Positions 1 through 8,247 of a DNA stretch of 15,923 bases are shown piece after piece. Both the position numbers and the translations under genes were made by a program. How positions within the stretch are numbered: the first letter of the stretch is position 1; the number at the start of each line of letters is the position of its first letter. Under the pieces are notes generated by a model. The model was not told where the DNA came from, ran no database searches, and saw nothing but the letters and a program-made list of their open reading frames with translations. The stretch is from positions 1 to 15,923 of the forward strand of contig JAPLCL010000025.1 in NCBI GenBank assembly GCA_026392265.1. Direction: 5' to 3'. The DNA is from Actinomycetota bacterium (GTDB lineage Bacteria > Actinomycetota > Thermoleophilia > UBA2241).

Positions 1-596
1 TCGAGGGCGCTGCCGGCGGCCGCCACGGCGCGCAGCGCCGCGGACGCGGCGGCCGCCACAGCCCCCTCATCGCGCGGCCGGGGGCCGAGCTTCTTGGCGT
101 GGTCGAGGTGCCCGATGACGTCGAAGAGGCCGCTTGCCGCGGCGCGCTCTGCAAGCTCCAGGCTCTCGATGAAGATGCGCTCGAAGCCGTACTCCGCGAG
201 GTGCTCGCGGAGCTCCGGATGGTCGAAGGCGAAGCGCTCGCCGACGATGTGGACGGAGCCGATCACGTAGTCGAACGGGTAGTTCGAGAGCATGGCGGCA
301 GTCTCTTCCAGCGTCTCCTCGATGTAGTCGGCCTCGATGCCGACGAGGATGCGCAGATCCCCGGCGTATTCCCGCGCGAGCGCCTGCACCTGAGAGACGT
401 ACCCGTCGAGCTCGTCCAGGCCCATGGCCCAGTCGTCGGTGAGGTCGTGAAGAGGTTCCCACCCGGCGAGAAACGGCAGGTGATCGGCGAAGCCCATCTC
501 GGACATGCCGAGGCCGAGGGCACGCTCGACGTACTCGCGCGGCTCGCCCTCGGCGTGAGGGCACAGGCCTGTGTGGATGTGATAGTCGGCGATCAT
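1..596 (-). CDS. PHP-domain phosphoesterase, HisJ/histidinol-phosphatase-like (3' end beyond window)
   Basis: The visible 198 residues begin MIADYHIHTGLCPHAEG, the metal-binding HxH opening of the PHP superfamily. Further PHP motifs follow in order: GFADHLPF near residue 35, GIEADYIEE, GSVHIVGE and DVIGHLDHAKK, each supplying expected metal ligands. This order and the GIEADY/IGSVH wording match the HisJ type of histidinol-phosphate phosphatase (about 260-270 residues), so roughly the last quarter is missing. HisJ removes phosphate from L-histidinol phosphate in histidine synthesis, but related PHP proteins hydrolyse other phosphoesters and no his gene is nearby, so the substrate is unproven. 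The ATG at 594-596 has a GAGG about 7 nt upstream. It lies 29 nt after the rhomboid stop on the same strand, probably in one transcript. The last visible stretch is a very Ala-rich helix. Confidence 0.82.
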   Translation of the reverse strand, partial: MIADYHIHTGLCPHAEGEPREYVERALGLGMSEMGFADHLPFLAGWEPLHDLTDDWAMGLDELDGYVSQVQALAREYAGDLRILVGIEADYIEETLEETAAMLSNYPFDYVIGSVHIVGERFAFDHPELREHLAEYGFERIFIESLELAERAAASGLFDVIGHLDHAKKLGPRPRDEGAVAAAASAALRAVAAAGSAL

Positions 597-625
597 GCTC
601 CAGCCTCGTGGCGCCAGCTTACACC

Positions 626-1324
626 TCAGCCGCGCCGCGGGGCGCGGCGGCGCGGCCGCCGCGTCAGGATGGCGCCGAGGCCCATGCCGGTCAGGAAGCC
701 CCCGACGTGGGCGAAGAAGGCGACCGCAACGTCAGGATGGCCGAACGAAAGCACGCCTTCCAAGGCCTGCAGCGCGAACCAGATGCCGAGCAGGATCCAG
801 GCCGGCACCGAGACCACGGGGAAGATGACGCCAAGCGTGAAGACGCTCAGCACCCTGGCGTGCGGGTACAGCACGAGATAGGCGCCGAGCACGCCGGCGA
901 CGGCGCCGCTCGCACCGATCATGGGCGCCGTCGATCCGGGGTCGGTGAGCACCTGCGTGGCCGTGGCCACCAGGCCGCAGGCGAGGTAGAAGCCGAGGAA
1001 CCGCGCACGCCCAAGAGCGTCCTCGACGTTATTGCCGAAGATCCACAGATACAGCATGTTGAAGATCAGATGCAGCCAGCCGCCGTGGACGAACACGCTG
1101 GTGAAGAGCGTCCCCCACCAGGGTACGAGGTCGCCCGGCGGCACGTCGAGGCCGTGCGCCAGCTCGAAGGGCGTGGCGCCCGCCTTGGCGTAGAAACCGC
1201 CGAGGGTCATGCCGTAACGCGGGAGCGTCAGCTCGAAGGCGAACACCGCGACGTTGAGCACGATCAGGACCAGTGTGACGACGGCGAAGCGGCGCGTCGG
1301 GACGTCGTCATGCAGCGGTATCAA
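626..1324 (-). CDS. Rhomboid-family intramembrane serine protease
   Basis: A 232-residue polytopic membrane protein. The catalytic dyad is visible: Ser139 in GASG (137-140), inside a hydrophobic segment, and His206 in AFFAHVGGF. The L1-loop/helix-2 signature HGGWLHLIFNMLYLWIFGN (80-98) carries the conserved His85 and Asn89 of the oxyanion region. Rhomboids cut substrate transmembrane helices within the membrane; the substrate here is unknown. About six helices are expected, followed by a short Arg-rich tail. The start is TTG (1322-1324): an in-frame TAG lies four codons upstream and the next ATG falls after the first helix, so TTG is the only start giving a full first helix and the family-like beginning MIPLHDD. 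The gene begins 25 nt after the formate dehydrogenase stop and precedes the PHP gene, suggesting read-through transcription rather than a shared function. Confidence 0.9.
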   Translation of the reverse strand: MIPLHDDVPTRRFAVVTLVLIVLNVAVFAFELTLPRYGMTLGGFYAKAGATPFELAHGLDVPPGDLVPWWGTLFTSVFVHGGWLHLIFNMLYLWIFGNNVEDALGRARFLGFYLACGLVATATQVLTDPGSTAPMIGASGAVAGVLGAYLVLYPHARVLSVFTLGVIFPVVSVPAWILLGIWFALQALEGVLSFGHPDVAVAFFAHVGGFLTGMGLGAILTRRPRRRAPRRG

Positions 1325-1349
1325 GGTGGGCCGCTAACGCGGGAGCCTG

Positions 1350-4300
1350 TCAGATGGTGACTGGCTGTTCGACCTTCTCCATCCTGACCGCGCAGACCTT
1401 GAACTCGGCTGTCTGGGTGACCGGGTCGCCCGCGGAGTTGGTGAGCTCGTTGACCGGAGACTCCTTGAAGTGGAACGTCATGAAGATCGTCCCCGTCGGG
1501 ACCTTGTCGGTGACGCGGATACGCGTCGTGATCGAGCCGCGCCGCGAGCTCACGCGGATCATCTCGCCGTCCGCGAAGCCGAGCCTCGCGGCGTCCCCCG
1601 GGCTCACTTCGGCGAGCTCGTGCGGGCGCAGCATCTCGAGGCTCGCGGAGATGCGCGTCGAGATGTTGTAGTGGTACAGCATGCGACCGGTGGTGAGCAG
1701 CGTGGGGTACTCCTCGTCGCAGAGCTCGGCCGGCGGCTCGAAGGGGATGCCCTGCAGCAGGCCCTTGCCGCGCGTGAACACGCCCTTGTGCAGGTACTTC
1801 GTGCCGGGGTGGTCCTCGCTGGGGCAGGGCCACTGCAGGCCGCCCTCGTTCTCCAGACGGTCGTAGGTGATGCCGGCGAAGTTGGGGATCACGCGCCGGA
1901 CTTCCTCGAAGACCTCCTGCGGCGACGAGAAGGGCATGTGGTGGCCCAGGCGCTCGCTGAGGTCGATGATGATCTGCCAGTCGGGCCGGCACTCGCCGGG
2001 CGGCTCCACCGCCTTGCGCACGCGCTGCACACGGCGCTCGGTGTTGGTGAAGGTGCCCTCCTTCTCCGCATAGAGCGCCGCGGGCAGGAAGACGTCGGCG
2101 TACTTGGACGTCTCCGTCATGAAGATGTTTTGGGTGACGAGGAAATCGAGGCTCTCGAGCGCCTTGCGCACGTGGTTGGCGTCGGCGTCGGTGAGCGCCG
2201 GGTCCTCGCCCATGATGTACATCGCCTTGAGCTTGCCGTACACGGCCATGTCGAGCATTTCGGGGATGCGCAGGCCCATCTTCTCCGGCAGCGGGACGCC
2301 GTAGGCCTCCGAGAACCTGGCCCGTGCCGCCTCGTCGTTGACGCTGGGGTAGCCGGGCAACGAGTTGGGCAGGGCGCCCATGTCGCAGGAACCCTGTACG
2401 TTGTTCTGGCCGCGCATGGGATTCACGCCGGCGTTCTCAACGCCGATGTGGCCGGTGACCATGCCGAGGTTGGCGAGGTTCATGACGTTGGCCGTGCCAA
2501 CCGTGTGCTCGGTGATGCCGAGCGTGTAGAAGATGCCGGCCTTCGGGGTCTTCGCGTAGAGCTCGGCCGCCCGGCAGATCAGGTCGGCGGGCACGCCGGT
2601 GATCTCCGCGGAGCGCTCCGGCGTGTAGTCCTTGACCGTCTCCCAGAGATCGTCGAAGCCTTCGCAGCGCTCCTCGATGTACTCCTTGGCGTGCCAGTCG
2701 TTGCTGATGATGACGTGCAGCAGAGCATTGGTGAGCGCGTTGTCGGTGCCCGGCTTAAGCTGCAGCCAGAGGTGCGCGTACTCAGCAAGCTCCGTGCGCC
2801 GCGGGTCGATCACGATGAGCTTGGCGCCGCGCACCGCCGCGCGCTTCATCTTGTTGCCGATGATCGGGTGCGCCTCGGTGGCGTTGGACCCGATGATGAG
2901 AAGCACGTCGTCGCCCTCGATCTCGCTGATCGAGTTGGTCATCGCGCCTGAACCCAACGTGGCGGCCAGACCGGCCACCGTAGGAGCGTGTCAGGTACGG
3001 GCGCAGTGGTCTATGGAGTTTGTGTTGAGACCCGCCCTCGTGAGGCGTTGCAGGAGGTAGTTCTCTTCGTTGGTGCAGCGCGCCGAGCTGAGCACCCCGA
3101 TGGAATCGGGGCCCGACTCGGCCTTGATGGCCAGCAAACGCTCGGCAACGAGGCCGAGGGCCTCGTCCCACGTGGCCCGCTCCCACACGCCGTCGCGCTT
3201 GATCATGGGGTGCGTGATGCGGTCCGGGCTGTCGATGAGGTCGGTGTGGAAGCGGCCCTTGACGCACAGTGAGCCCTGGTTGACCGGCGCGTCGTACGCA
3301 GCCGTGACGCCGACCACCTTGCCGTCGGCCACGTTGAGGTCGAAGTTGCAGCCGACGCCACAGAACGGACACGTGGTGCGCACCTTCTTGCGGTCCCACG
3401 ACTTGACTCTGGTGAGCTGGCGGTTGGTGAGCGCCCCCGTGGGGCACATGTCGACGCACTGGCCGCAGAACCGGCAGAACGACGTGTCGAGAGCATGGTC
3501 GTAGGAGCCCGCGACTTTCGCCTCGAAGCCGCGCTGCGTGAAGTTGATGGCCTCGGTGACCTGGACCTCGCGACAGACGCCGACGCACTTGCCGCAGAGG
3601 ATGCAGCGCTTGGGGTCGTAGGCGATGAGAGGCTGGTCGTCGTAGGGCTCGTAGTCGCGGGCCTCGGCGCCCTGGAAGCGGTTGGCGAACACCTCGTACT
3701 CGATGCCTTGGCGCTGCAGCTCGCAGTCGCCGTGCGCCTCGCAGGTGCATTGCAGGCAGAGCTGGGCGCCGCGCACGGCCTCGTCCTCGGGGAAGCCGAG
3801 CTCGATCTGCGCGAAGTTGGTCTTGCGGTCCTCGGGCCAGAGCTTGGGCATCTGCGCCGGCGGGCTCACCTCGAGCACACCGGTGTTGATGTCGATGAAC
3901 ACCGGCGGTACCTCGGCCATGCGGCGCACGTTCTTGTCGATGTCGCCCTTCGCCTTAAGCGCTTCGAGGAACGGCGTGCGGCGCAGGTCGTGCAGCTGCT
4001 TGGAGACCGCCGGCATGTCGTCGCCGCGCAAGAAGGCGGTCATGCTCCAGGCCGCCTTCTTGCCTTGGGCGACAGCCTGGATCACGGTCTGCGCGCCGAG
4101 CACGGCGTCGCCGCCGGCGAAGACCTTGGGGTCGGCCGTCTGCAGGGTCCAGTCGTCGACCGCGAGCGTGCGCCAGCGGGTGTGCGCGAGACCCTCGGCT
4201 TCGCCGGCGCCGGCGAGCTGGGGGAACTGGCCGATGGCGCTGATCACCTGGTCGCAGGCGACGACGAACTCCGAACCCTCTTGCCGCACGGGCCGGCGGC

Positions 4301-5540
4301 GGCCCGACGCGTCGGGCGCGCCCATCTCCATGCGGATCATCTCGATGCCGTGGACCTTCCCGGCATCGTCGGTGAGCACCCTGACCGGAGCCACCTGGAG
4401 CGCGAAGCGCACCCCCTCCTCCTCGGCCTCATCGACCTCGGTGTGGTGGGCGGGCATCTCTTTGCGCGAACGGCGGTAGAGGCAGGTGACCTCAGCGGCG
4501 CCGAGCCGGACGGCGGTGCGGCAGGCGTCCATGGCGGTGAAGCCGCCACCGATGACGGTGACCTTCTTGCCGCAGGCGACCGTACCGTTGAGCTCGAGGT
4601 CGCCGAGGAAGTCCACTGCCGTGACGACGCCGTCGGCGTCCTCGCCGGGGCAGCCCATGGCGTTGGCGTTGAAGGCGCCGAGGGCGAGGAACACGGCGTC
4701 GTACTCGGCACGAAGATCGTCGAGCTGGAAGTCGACGCCGAGGCGCACGCCGGTCTGCAGCTCGACGCCCATGCGCCAGAGGATGTTGAGCTCCTCGGCG
4801 ATGATGTCGCGCGGCAGGCGGTAGCTGGGAATGCCGTAGCGAAGCATGCCCCCGGGGTGCGGCATGGCCTCGAAGATCTTGACTGCGTGCCCCTCGAGGC
4901 GCGCGTAGAAGGCGGCGGCGAGGCCGGCGGGCCCGCCTCCGACGATGGCGATGCGCTTGCCCGACTCGGGCTTGATCTCGTGGGGCAGCAGCAGCTCACC
5001 CGTCTGCTCGGCCTGGCGCGTCTGATCGGCCATGAAGCGGTGCAGCTGGCAGATGGTGATGGGGTCTTCGACCAGCTGGCGACGGCAGGGGCCTTCGCAG
5101 GGACGCGGGCACACGCGCCCGAGGATGCCGGGGAAGGGAAGGTCCTGGCGCAGCACGCGCATGCCGCCTTCGTAGTCGCGCTCGCCGATGCGATCCAGAA
5201 AGTCGGGGATCTTGATGTGCGTGGGGCAGGCGTCGCGGCACGGCGGCGTGCAGTACGACATGTGGTCGCTGAGCAGCAGTTCGAGGTTGAGCTGGCGGAT
5301 GGCGCGCAGCTCCTCGGTCTGCGTGTTCACGACGAGGCCGTCGGCGGCCGCCGTGTCGCAGGCCGTGACCGGGTCCCTGCGGCCCTCGACCTCGACGACG
5401 CAGAGGCGGCAGGAGGACGACTCGTCCAGCGTGTCGTGGTGGCAGAGCGTGGGGATGTCGATGCCCGCAGCCTTCGCGGCCTGAAGGATCGTGGTGCCGG
5501 GTTCGGCGGCGACCTGCCGCCCGTCGATGGTGAGGTTCAC
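1350..5540 (-). CDS. fdhA: Selenocysteine-containing formate dehydrogenase alpha subunit fused to a GltD-like FAD/NAD(P) module; TGA at 2991-2993 read as Sec
   Basis: Oxidises formate to CO2, or the reverse, at a Mo/W-bis-MGD site. Read through the TGA, the protein has 1396 residues. Domains: [2Fe-2S] ferredoxin (Cys33, 44, 47, 61); GltD-like N-terminal Fe-S region (Cys97, 101, 105, 144, 148, 152); FAD fold with GGGPAG at 201; NAD(P) fold with GGGFTA at 331, followed by LYRRSRKEMPA; Cys-rich segment ending GDCELQ (595-608); two [4Fe-4S] ferredoxin motifs (646-656, 689-699); molybdopterin Fe4S4 motif (Cys724, 727, 731, 759); catalytic domain with CART-Sec-HAPTVAGL (Sec850, His851) and Arg1043 in NPMRGQNNVQGSCDMG; C-terminal MGD-binding domain. 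GTG at 5538-5540 is preferred because GAGGGAG lies 6 nt upstream; the TTG at 5544-5546 abuts that site. The fused diaphorase replaces a separate beta subunit; NADP preference is inferred only. An ordinary stop reading would remove the whole active site. Confidence 0.93.
2962..2993 (-). promoter_or_regulatory. UGA selenocysteine codon with adjacent SECIS-like hairpin
   Basis: On the minus strand the TGA (2993-2991) is followed after 18 nt by GGTCT (2972-2968). This is the apical-loop of a hairpin with arms GTGGCC (2978-2973) and GGCCGC (2967-2962), six pairs including one G-U. The E. coli fdhF SECIS, from memory, has the same GGUCU loop sequence at the same 18-nt distance from its UGA. Such a hairpin would recruit SelB with Sec-tRNA. 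The surrounding codons keep the family sequence (CART-U-HAPTVAGL), so some resemblance to fdhF is expected from protein conservation alone. Confidence 0.8.
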
Positions 5541-5615
5541 GCGCAACTCCCTCTGATCAACCTGTCAACAGGCTCACGCCGCGAGGACGTCCACCCTCGG
5601 GCGTGGGCGACGAAC

Positions 5616-5621
5616 ATTGTA
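5616..5621 (-). promoter_or_regulatory. Possible -10 element for the formate dehydrogenase operon
   Basis: The minus strand reads TACAAT, close to TATAAT, in the divergent intergenic region, and would give a leader of roughly 70 nt. No convincing -35 lies 16-18 nt upstream, so an activator or alternative sigma factor would be needed if it is real. A short dyad, CCTGT-TG-ACAGG on the minus strand, lies at 5561-5572 between it and the start codon. Confidence 0.25.
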
Positions 5622-5701
5622 CTCGATTTCCGCGGCCACGGCCTGGGGCCGGAGACCGAGGGCGCAGGCCCGTCCGCGCCGCCTCACCACCCGCCGCCCG
5701 C

Positions 5702-5730
5702 TGGACAAGACGGTTCGGTACCCGTATACT
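5702..5730 (+). promoter_or_regulatory. Promoter of the MarR-MFS operon
   Basis: TGGACA (5702-5707) and TATACT (5725-5730) are separated by exactly 17 nt, each one base off the sigma-70-type consensus in its best-conserved positions or nearly so. Transcription would begin near 5736-5738, only about 5-7 nt before the ATG at 5743, so the message is close to leaderless. This fits the lack of a Shine-Dalgarno sequence before that ATG. Confidence 0.72.
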
Positions 5731-5742
5731 TCGGGTACCGAA
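5714..5742 (+). promoter_or_regulatory. Perfect 11-bp inverted repeat, probable MarR operator
   Basis: TTCGGTACCCG (5714-5724) and CGGGTACCGAA (5732-5742) are exact reverse complements around a 7-nt spacer that holds most of the -10 element. The repeat ends at the base before the ATG. Length, symmetry and position over the -10 and start site fit autorepression by the MarR dimer encoded directly downstream; binding by that protein is inferred. Confidence 0.75.
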
Positions 5743-6222
5743 ATGAATCACCCGACGGGACAAGCGGATGCGGACGACGTCACGGCCCAGCTCGTGCAGC
5801 TCCTGCCGGAACTGGCCGTGACCCTGTACGAGGCGGGTCCCCACGAAGAGGCACGAGCGTCTGCGCAAGGCGAGCCTCTGACGGGCCGACAGATGAAGGC
5901 CATCGTGTTCCTCGCCCATCGCGGCACGGTCACCATGGGTGAGTTCGCCGACGGCCTCGAGATCGGCCGGGCCGCCGCCAGCGAACTGGTGACGCGGCTC
6001 ACCGAGAAGAACGTCATCGTGCGCACAGACGACGCCGCCGACCGGCGTGTCGTTCACGTGAAGCTCGCCGGGCGCGCGGAGGGCTACGCCGACAGCCTGC
6101 TTGCGCAGTGGCGCGACCAGCTCAAAGCGGTCTTCGCCCTGTACCCCGGCATCGACCCCGAGACCCTGGTCGCGTTCCTGCGCACCCTGATCAAGCAGCT
6201 GAAAGGACGGTCCGAAGCATGA
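5743..6222 (+). CDS. MarR-family transcriptional regulator
   Basis: A 159-residue winged-helix protein of normal MarR length. The N-terminal helix (about 10-35) would help dimerisation. LTGRQMKAIVFLAHRGTVTMGEFADGLEIGRAAASELVTRLTEKNVIVR (47-95) is the helix-turn-helix, and TDDAADRRVVHVKLAGRA (96-113) is the wing, with the DxRRxxxxLT-like signature of the family. C-terminal helices complete the dimer interface. MarR proteins usually repress an adjacent exporter and release DNA on binding a phenolic or drug-like ligand. The ATG at 5743 is chosen because the promoter and operator lie just upstream; any earlier start would fall within them. The stop overlaps the next gene's start (ATGA at 6219-6222), so translation of the two is coupled. 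Confidence 0.93.
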   Translation: MNHPTGQADADDVTAQLVQLLPELAVTLYEAGPHEEARASAQGEPLTGRQMKAIVFLAHRGTVTMGEFADGLEIGRAAASELVTRLTEKNVIVRTDDAADRRVVHVKLAGRAEGYADSLLAQWRDQLKAVFALYPGIDPETLVAFLRTLIKQLKGRSEA

Positions 6223-7892
6223 GCGCCTACGCCACCCCGGCCGAGGCGCCCGCCGCGAGGTCCACCCGCAGTCCCTGGGTGATCCTCGCGGTGCTCTGCC
6301 TCGGCCTCTTCATGATCCTGCTCGACGGCACGATCGTGAACATCGCCATCCCGCACATCCAGACCGCCTTCGACACCACCTTCAGCAACATCGAGTGGGT
6401 GATGAACGCCTACATCCTGGCGTTCGCGGTCCTCCTCGTCCCGATGGGGCGTTTCGGCGACCTCTGGGGACGCCGCAAGCTCTTCGTCGGCGGCATGGTG
6501 CTCTTCACCCTGGGGTCGCTGGCCTGCGGCCTGGCCCCGAGCATCTACTTGCTGATCGCCTTCCGCGTGGTTCAGGGCGTCGGCGGCGCAGCCATGATGC
6601 CATCGACCCTGAGCATCATCGCCTCCGTCTTCCCCGCCGACAAACGCGGCGCCGCCATGGGCGTGTGGGGCGGCGTCTCCGGCCTGGCTTCGGGCCTCGG
6701 CCCTGTACTCGGCGGCATCATCATCCAGTACGTCACCTGGCCGTCCGCGGCCGGCAGCTGGCGCTGGATCTTCCTCGTCAACATCCCCGTCGGGATCGTC
6801 GGCGTGGTCCTCGCCCTGCGCCTCGTGCCTGAGAGCAAGAACCCAACCGCCGTGCAAACGCTGGACCTCCCGGGCGTCGGGCTCATCTCTACATCGCTGT
6901 TCTGCCTCACCTTCGCGCTGATCGAAGGGCAGAACTACGGCTGGACCTCAGCCACGATCCTCGGGCTCTTCGCCGGCGCCATCGTGGCCTTCGCTGTCTT
7001 CTACTGGCGCGAGCATCGCGTAAGCCAGCCGCTCATCGACTTCTCGCTCTTTCGCAGCCTGAACTTCGCCGCCGGCAACGCCACCGGTCTGCTGCTCAGC
7101 GCCGCCATGATGGGCGCCTTCTTCACCATCCCGATCTTCCTGCAGTCGGTGCTCGGCTTCAGCGCCATCAAGGCCGGCCTCGTCATGGCTCCCATGTCTG
7201 TGGTCATCCTCTTCGCGGCGCCCGTGGCCGGCATCCTCTCGGACCGGGTCGGCAGCAAGTGGATCGTCGCCGCCGGCATGTTCATCCTCGCCTTCGGTCT
7301 CGGTTGGATGGCCGGCCTCGTGCCCGGCGTCGACAAGATCTCGCCGAGCACTACATCGCTGAGCCTGCTGGCGCCGTTCCTGCTGTCCGGCATCGGCATC
7401 GGCCTCGCCGTCGCGCCGGTGACGTCCGCGGTGATGGCGACCGCGCCCAAAGAGCGCGTGGGCAACGCCTCCGGCGTCCTGTCGACGATGCGCCAGGTGG
7501 GCAGCCTCGTGGGCATCGCGATCCTGGGGGCCGTGCTGCAGAACCGGGTCACGGCCAACATCACCACGGGTATCGAAGCCGTACAGGGCCTCCCCGAGGC
7601 CGTCAAGCAGAAGATCATCAGCGGAGCCGGCGGCGGCCTGCAGATGGGCCTGCCGGCGGGCACAGCCGGCCTGTCGGCCACGGCCCAGGCGACGGTGACG
7701 TCCCTGTTCCAGGCCTGGTTCACCGACGCCGTCGCCAGCACGTTCGTCGTCGCGGTCATCCTCGCGGTCAGCGGCGGTCTGTGCGCCTTCCTGCTGCGCC
7801 GCAGCGCGAAGGAAGCGAGCGTCGCCGTGGAAGCGGCGGCGGCGGAAGCCCCTGCCGAGGACGTGGCGGTAGCCCAGGCCGGCAACGCCTGA
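6219..7892 (+). CDS. MFS multidrug exporter, DHA2 (EmrB/QacA) 14-helix type
   Basis: A 557-residue integral membrane protein that probably expels toxic compounds in exchange for protons. After a short cytoplasmic N-terminus, helix 1 contains LLDGTIVNIAIP (34-45), the DHA2-specific D1 motif with the conserved Asp36. Motif A follows as GRFGDLWGRRK (77-87), and the motif C region as SGLASGLGPVLGG. The length and series of hydrophobic segments fit 14 helices; two Gly-rich hydrophobic stretches near the centre would be the extra pair. The C-terminal tail is Ala/Glu-rich. The ATG at 6219 overlaps the marR stop by ATGA, with AAAGGA a little far upstream (about 11 nt), so coupling likely helps initiation. 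Substrate cannot be read from sequence; regulation is presumably by the upstream MarR protein. Confidence 0.93.
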   Translation: MSAYATPAEAPAARSTRSPWVILAVLCLGLFMILLDGTIVNIAIPHIQTAFDTTFSNIEWVMNAYILAFAVLLVPMGRFGDLWGRRKLFVGGMVLFTLGSLACGLAPSIYLLIAFRVVQGVGGAAMMPSTLSIIASVFPADKRGAAMGVWGGVSGLASGLGPVLGGIIIQYVTWPSAAGSWRWIFLVNIPVGIVGVVLALRLVPESKNPTAVQTLDLPGVGLISTSLFCLTFALIEGQNYGWTSATILGLFAGAIVAFAVFYWREHRVSQPLIDFSLFRSLNFAAGNATGLLLSAAMMGAFFTIPIFLQSVLGFSAIKAGLVMAPMSVVILFAAPVAGILSDRVGSKWIVAAGMFILAFGLGWMAGLVPGVDKISPSTTSLSLLAPFLLSGIGIGLAVAPVTSAVMATAPKERVGNASGVLSTMRQVGSLVGIAILGAVLQNRVTANITTGIEAVQGLPEAVKQKIISGAGGGLQMGLPAGTAGLSATAQATVTSLFQAWFTDAVASTFVVAVILAVSGGLCAFLLRRSAKEASVAVEAAAAEAPAEDVAVAQAGNA

Positions 7893-7988
7893 AGGAGCCC
7901 GTCTGTGCCCATCCAAGGAGATGCCGCCGCCGACGGCGAATGACACGGCACCTGAAGTGGTAACGTACGGGTGTCGAGGAGGTACCGC

Positions 7989-8246
7989 ATGCCCGCGTCG
8001 ACGCAGAGCGTGCAAACCAGGCTGATCGTGATCCCCCGCCAGCTCGAGGGATTCTTCTACGAGCGACTCACGCAGCAATTCGCCGGCCGCGACGACATCA
8101 AGGTCGTCGTCGACCGCCGCGCCGGCGAGCGCCGGCACCCACGCTGGATCAGCGGCTCCGGGCCGTTCAGCGAGCGCCGCCACAGCGACCGTCGCGACGG
8201 CGATGTCGTGTGGTCGCTGCCGGACATGCCGTTCTCCGCTTCCTGA
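7989..8246 (+). CDS. Small Arg-rich protein of unknown function with repeated RR/ERR motif
   Basis: An 85-residue soluble protein. The first half (TRLIVIPRQLEGFFYERLTQQFAGRDDIKVVVDRR) predicts a short beta-alpha-beta unit. The second half has two Arg clusters, DRRAGERRHP (about 48-57) and SERRHSDRRDG (about 66-76), separated by a Gly/Ser segment, and the C-terminus is acidic to hydrophobic. The DRRxGERR wording occurs in many small uncharacterised bacterial proteins as I recall, but I know no proven function; nucleic-acid or nucleotide binding is possible only on charge. The start is firm: GAGGAGGT sits 5 nt before ATG 7989. It stands 96 nt after the MFS gene and runs head-on into the response-regulator gene, with 1 nt between the two stops. 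Confidence 0.8.
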   Translation: MPASTQSVQTRLIVIPRQLEGFFYERLTQQFAGRDDIKVVVDRRAGERRHPRWISGSGPFSERRHSDRRDGDVVWSLPDMPFSAS

Positions 8247-8247
8247 G

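Noticed and set aside
14..59. Two copies of CGGCGGCCGCCAC 33 bp apart (14-26 and 47-59)
   Set aside because: They encode Ala-rich helix sequence in the PHP protein, so the repeat is explained by codon use in low-complexity coding DNA.
2991..2993. The TGA as a real nonsense mutation making a broken formate dehydrogenase
   Set aside because: It falls exactly on the Sec residue of the family, is followed by a GGUCU-loop hairpin at the fdhF spacing, and both flanking halves are fully conserved with no other damage.
5544..5546. TTG as the start of the formate dehydrogenase
   Set aside because: The GAGGGAG ribosome site directly touches this codon; the GTG at 5538-5540 is correctly spaced. The difference is only two residues.
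5617..5742. Upstream in-frame extension of the MarR gene
   Set aside because: The added residues are encoded by the promoter and operator and do not resemble a MarR N-terminus.
3495..5942. Very long open frame on the strand opposite the formate dehydrogenase (similar ones at 1470-2951 and 9304-11964)
   Set aside because: High-GC codon bias leaves few stops on the opposite strand. The translations are Arg/Ala/Gly/Val/Asp/Leu-rich without motifs, while the minus-strand genes are unmistakable.
6108..6218. Upstream extension of the MFS exporter into the MarR gene
   Set aside because: The ATG at 6219 gives the normal short N-terminus and an ATGA overlap; the extension is an out-of-frame reading of marR.
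7925..7938. CGCCG-CCGA-CGGCG as a terminator after the MFS gene
   Set aside because: It has only a 5-bp stem with no T run, easily expected by chance in this GC-rich DNA.
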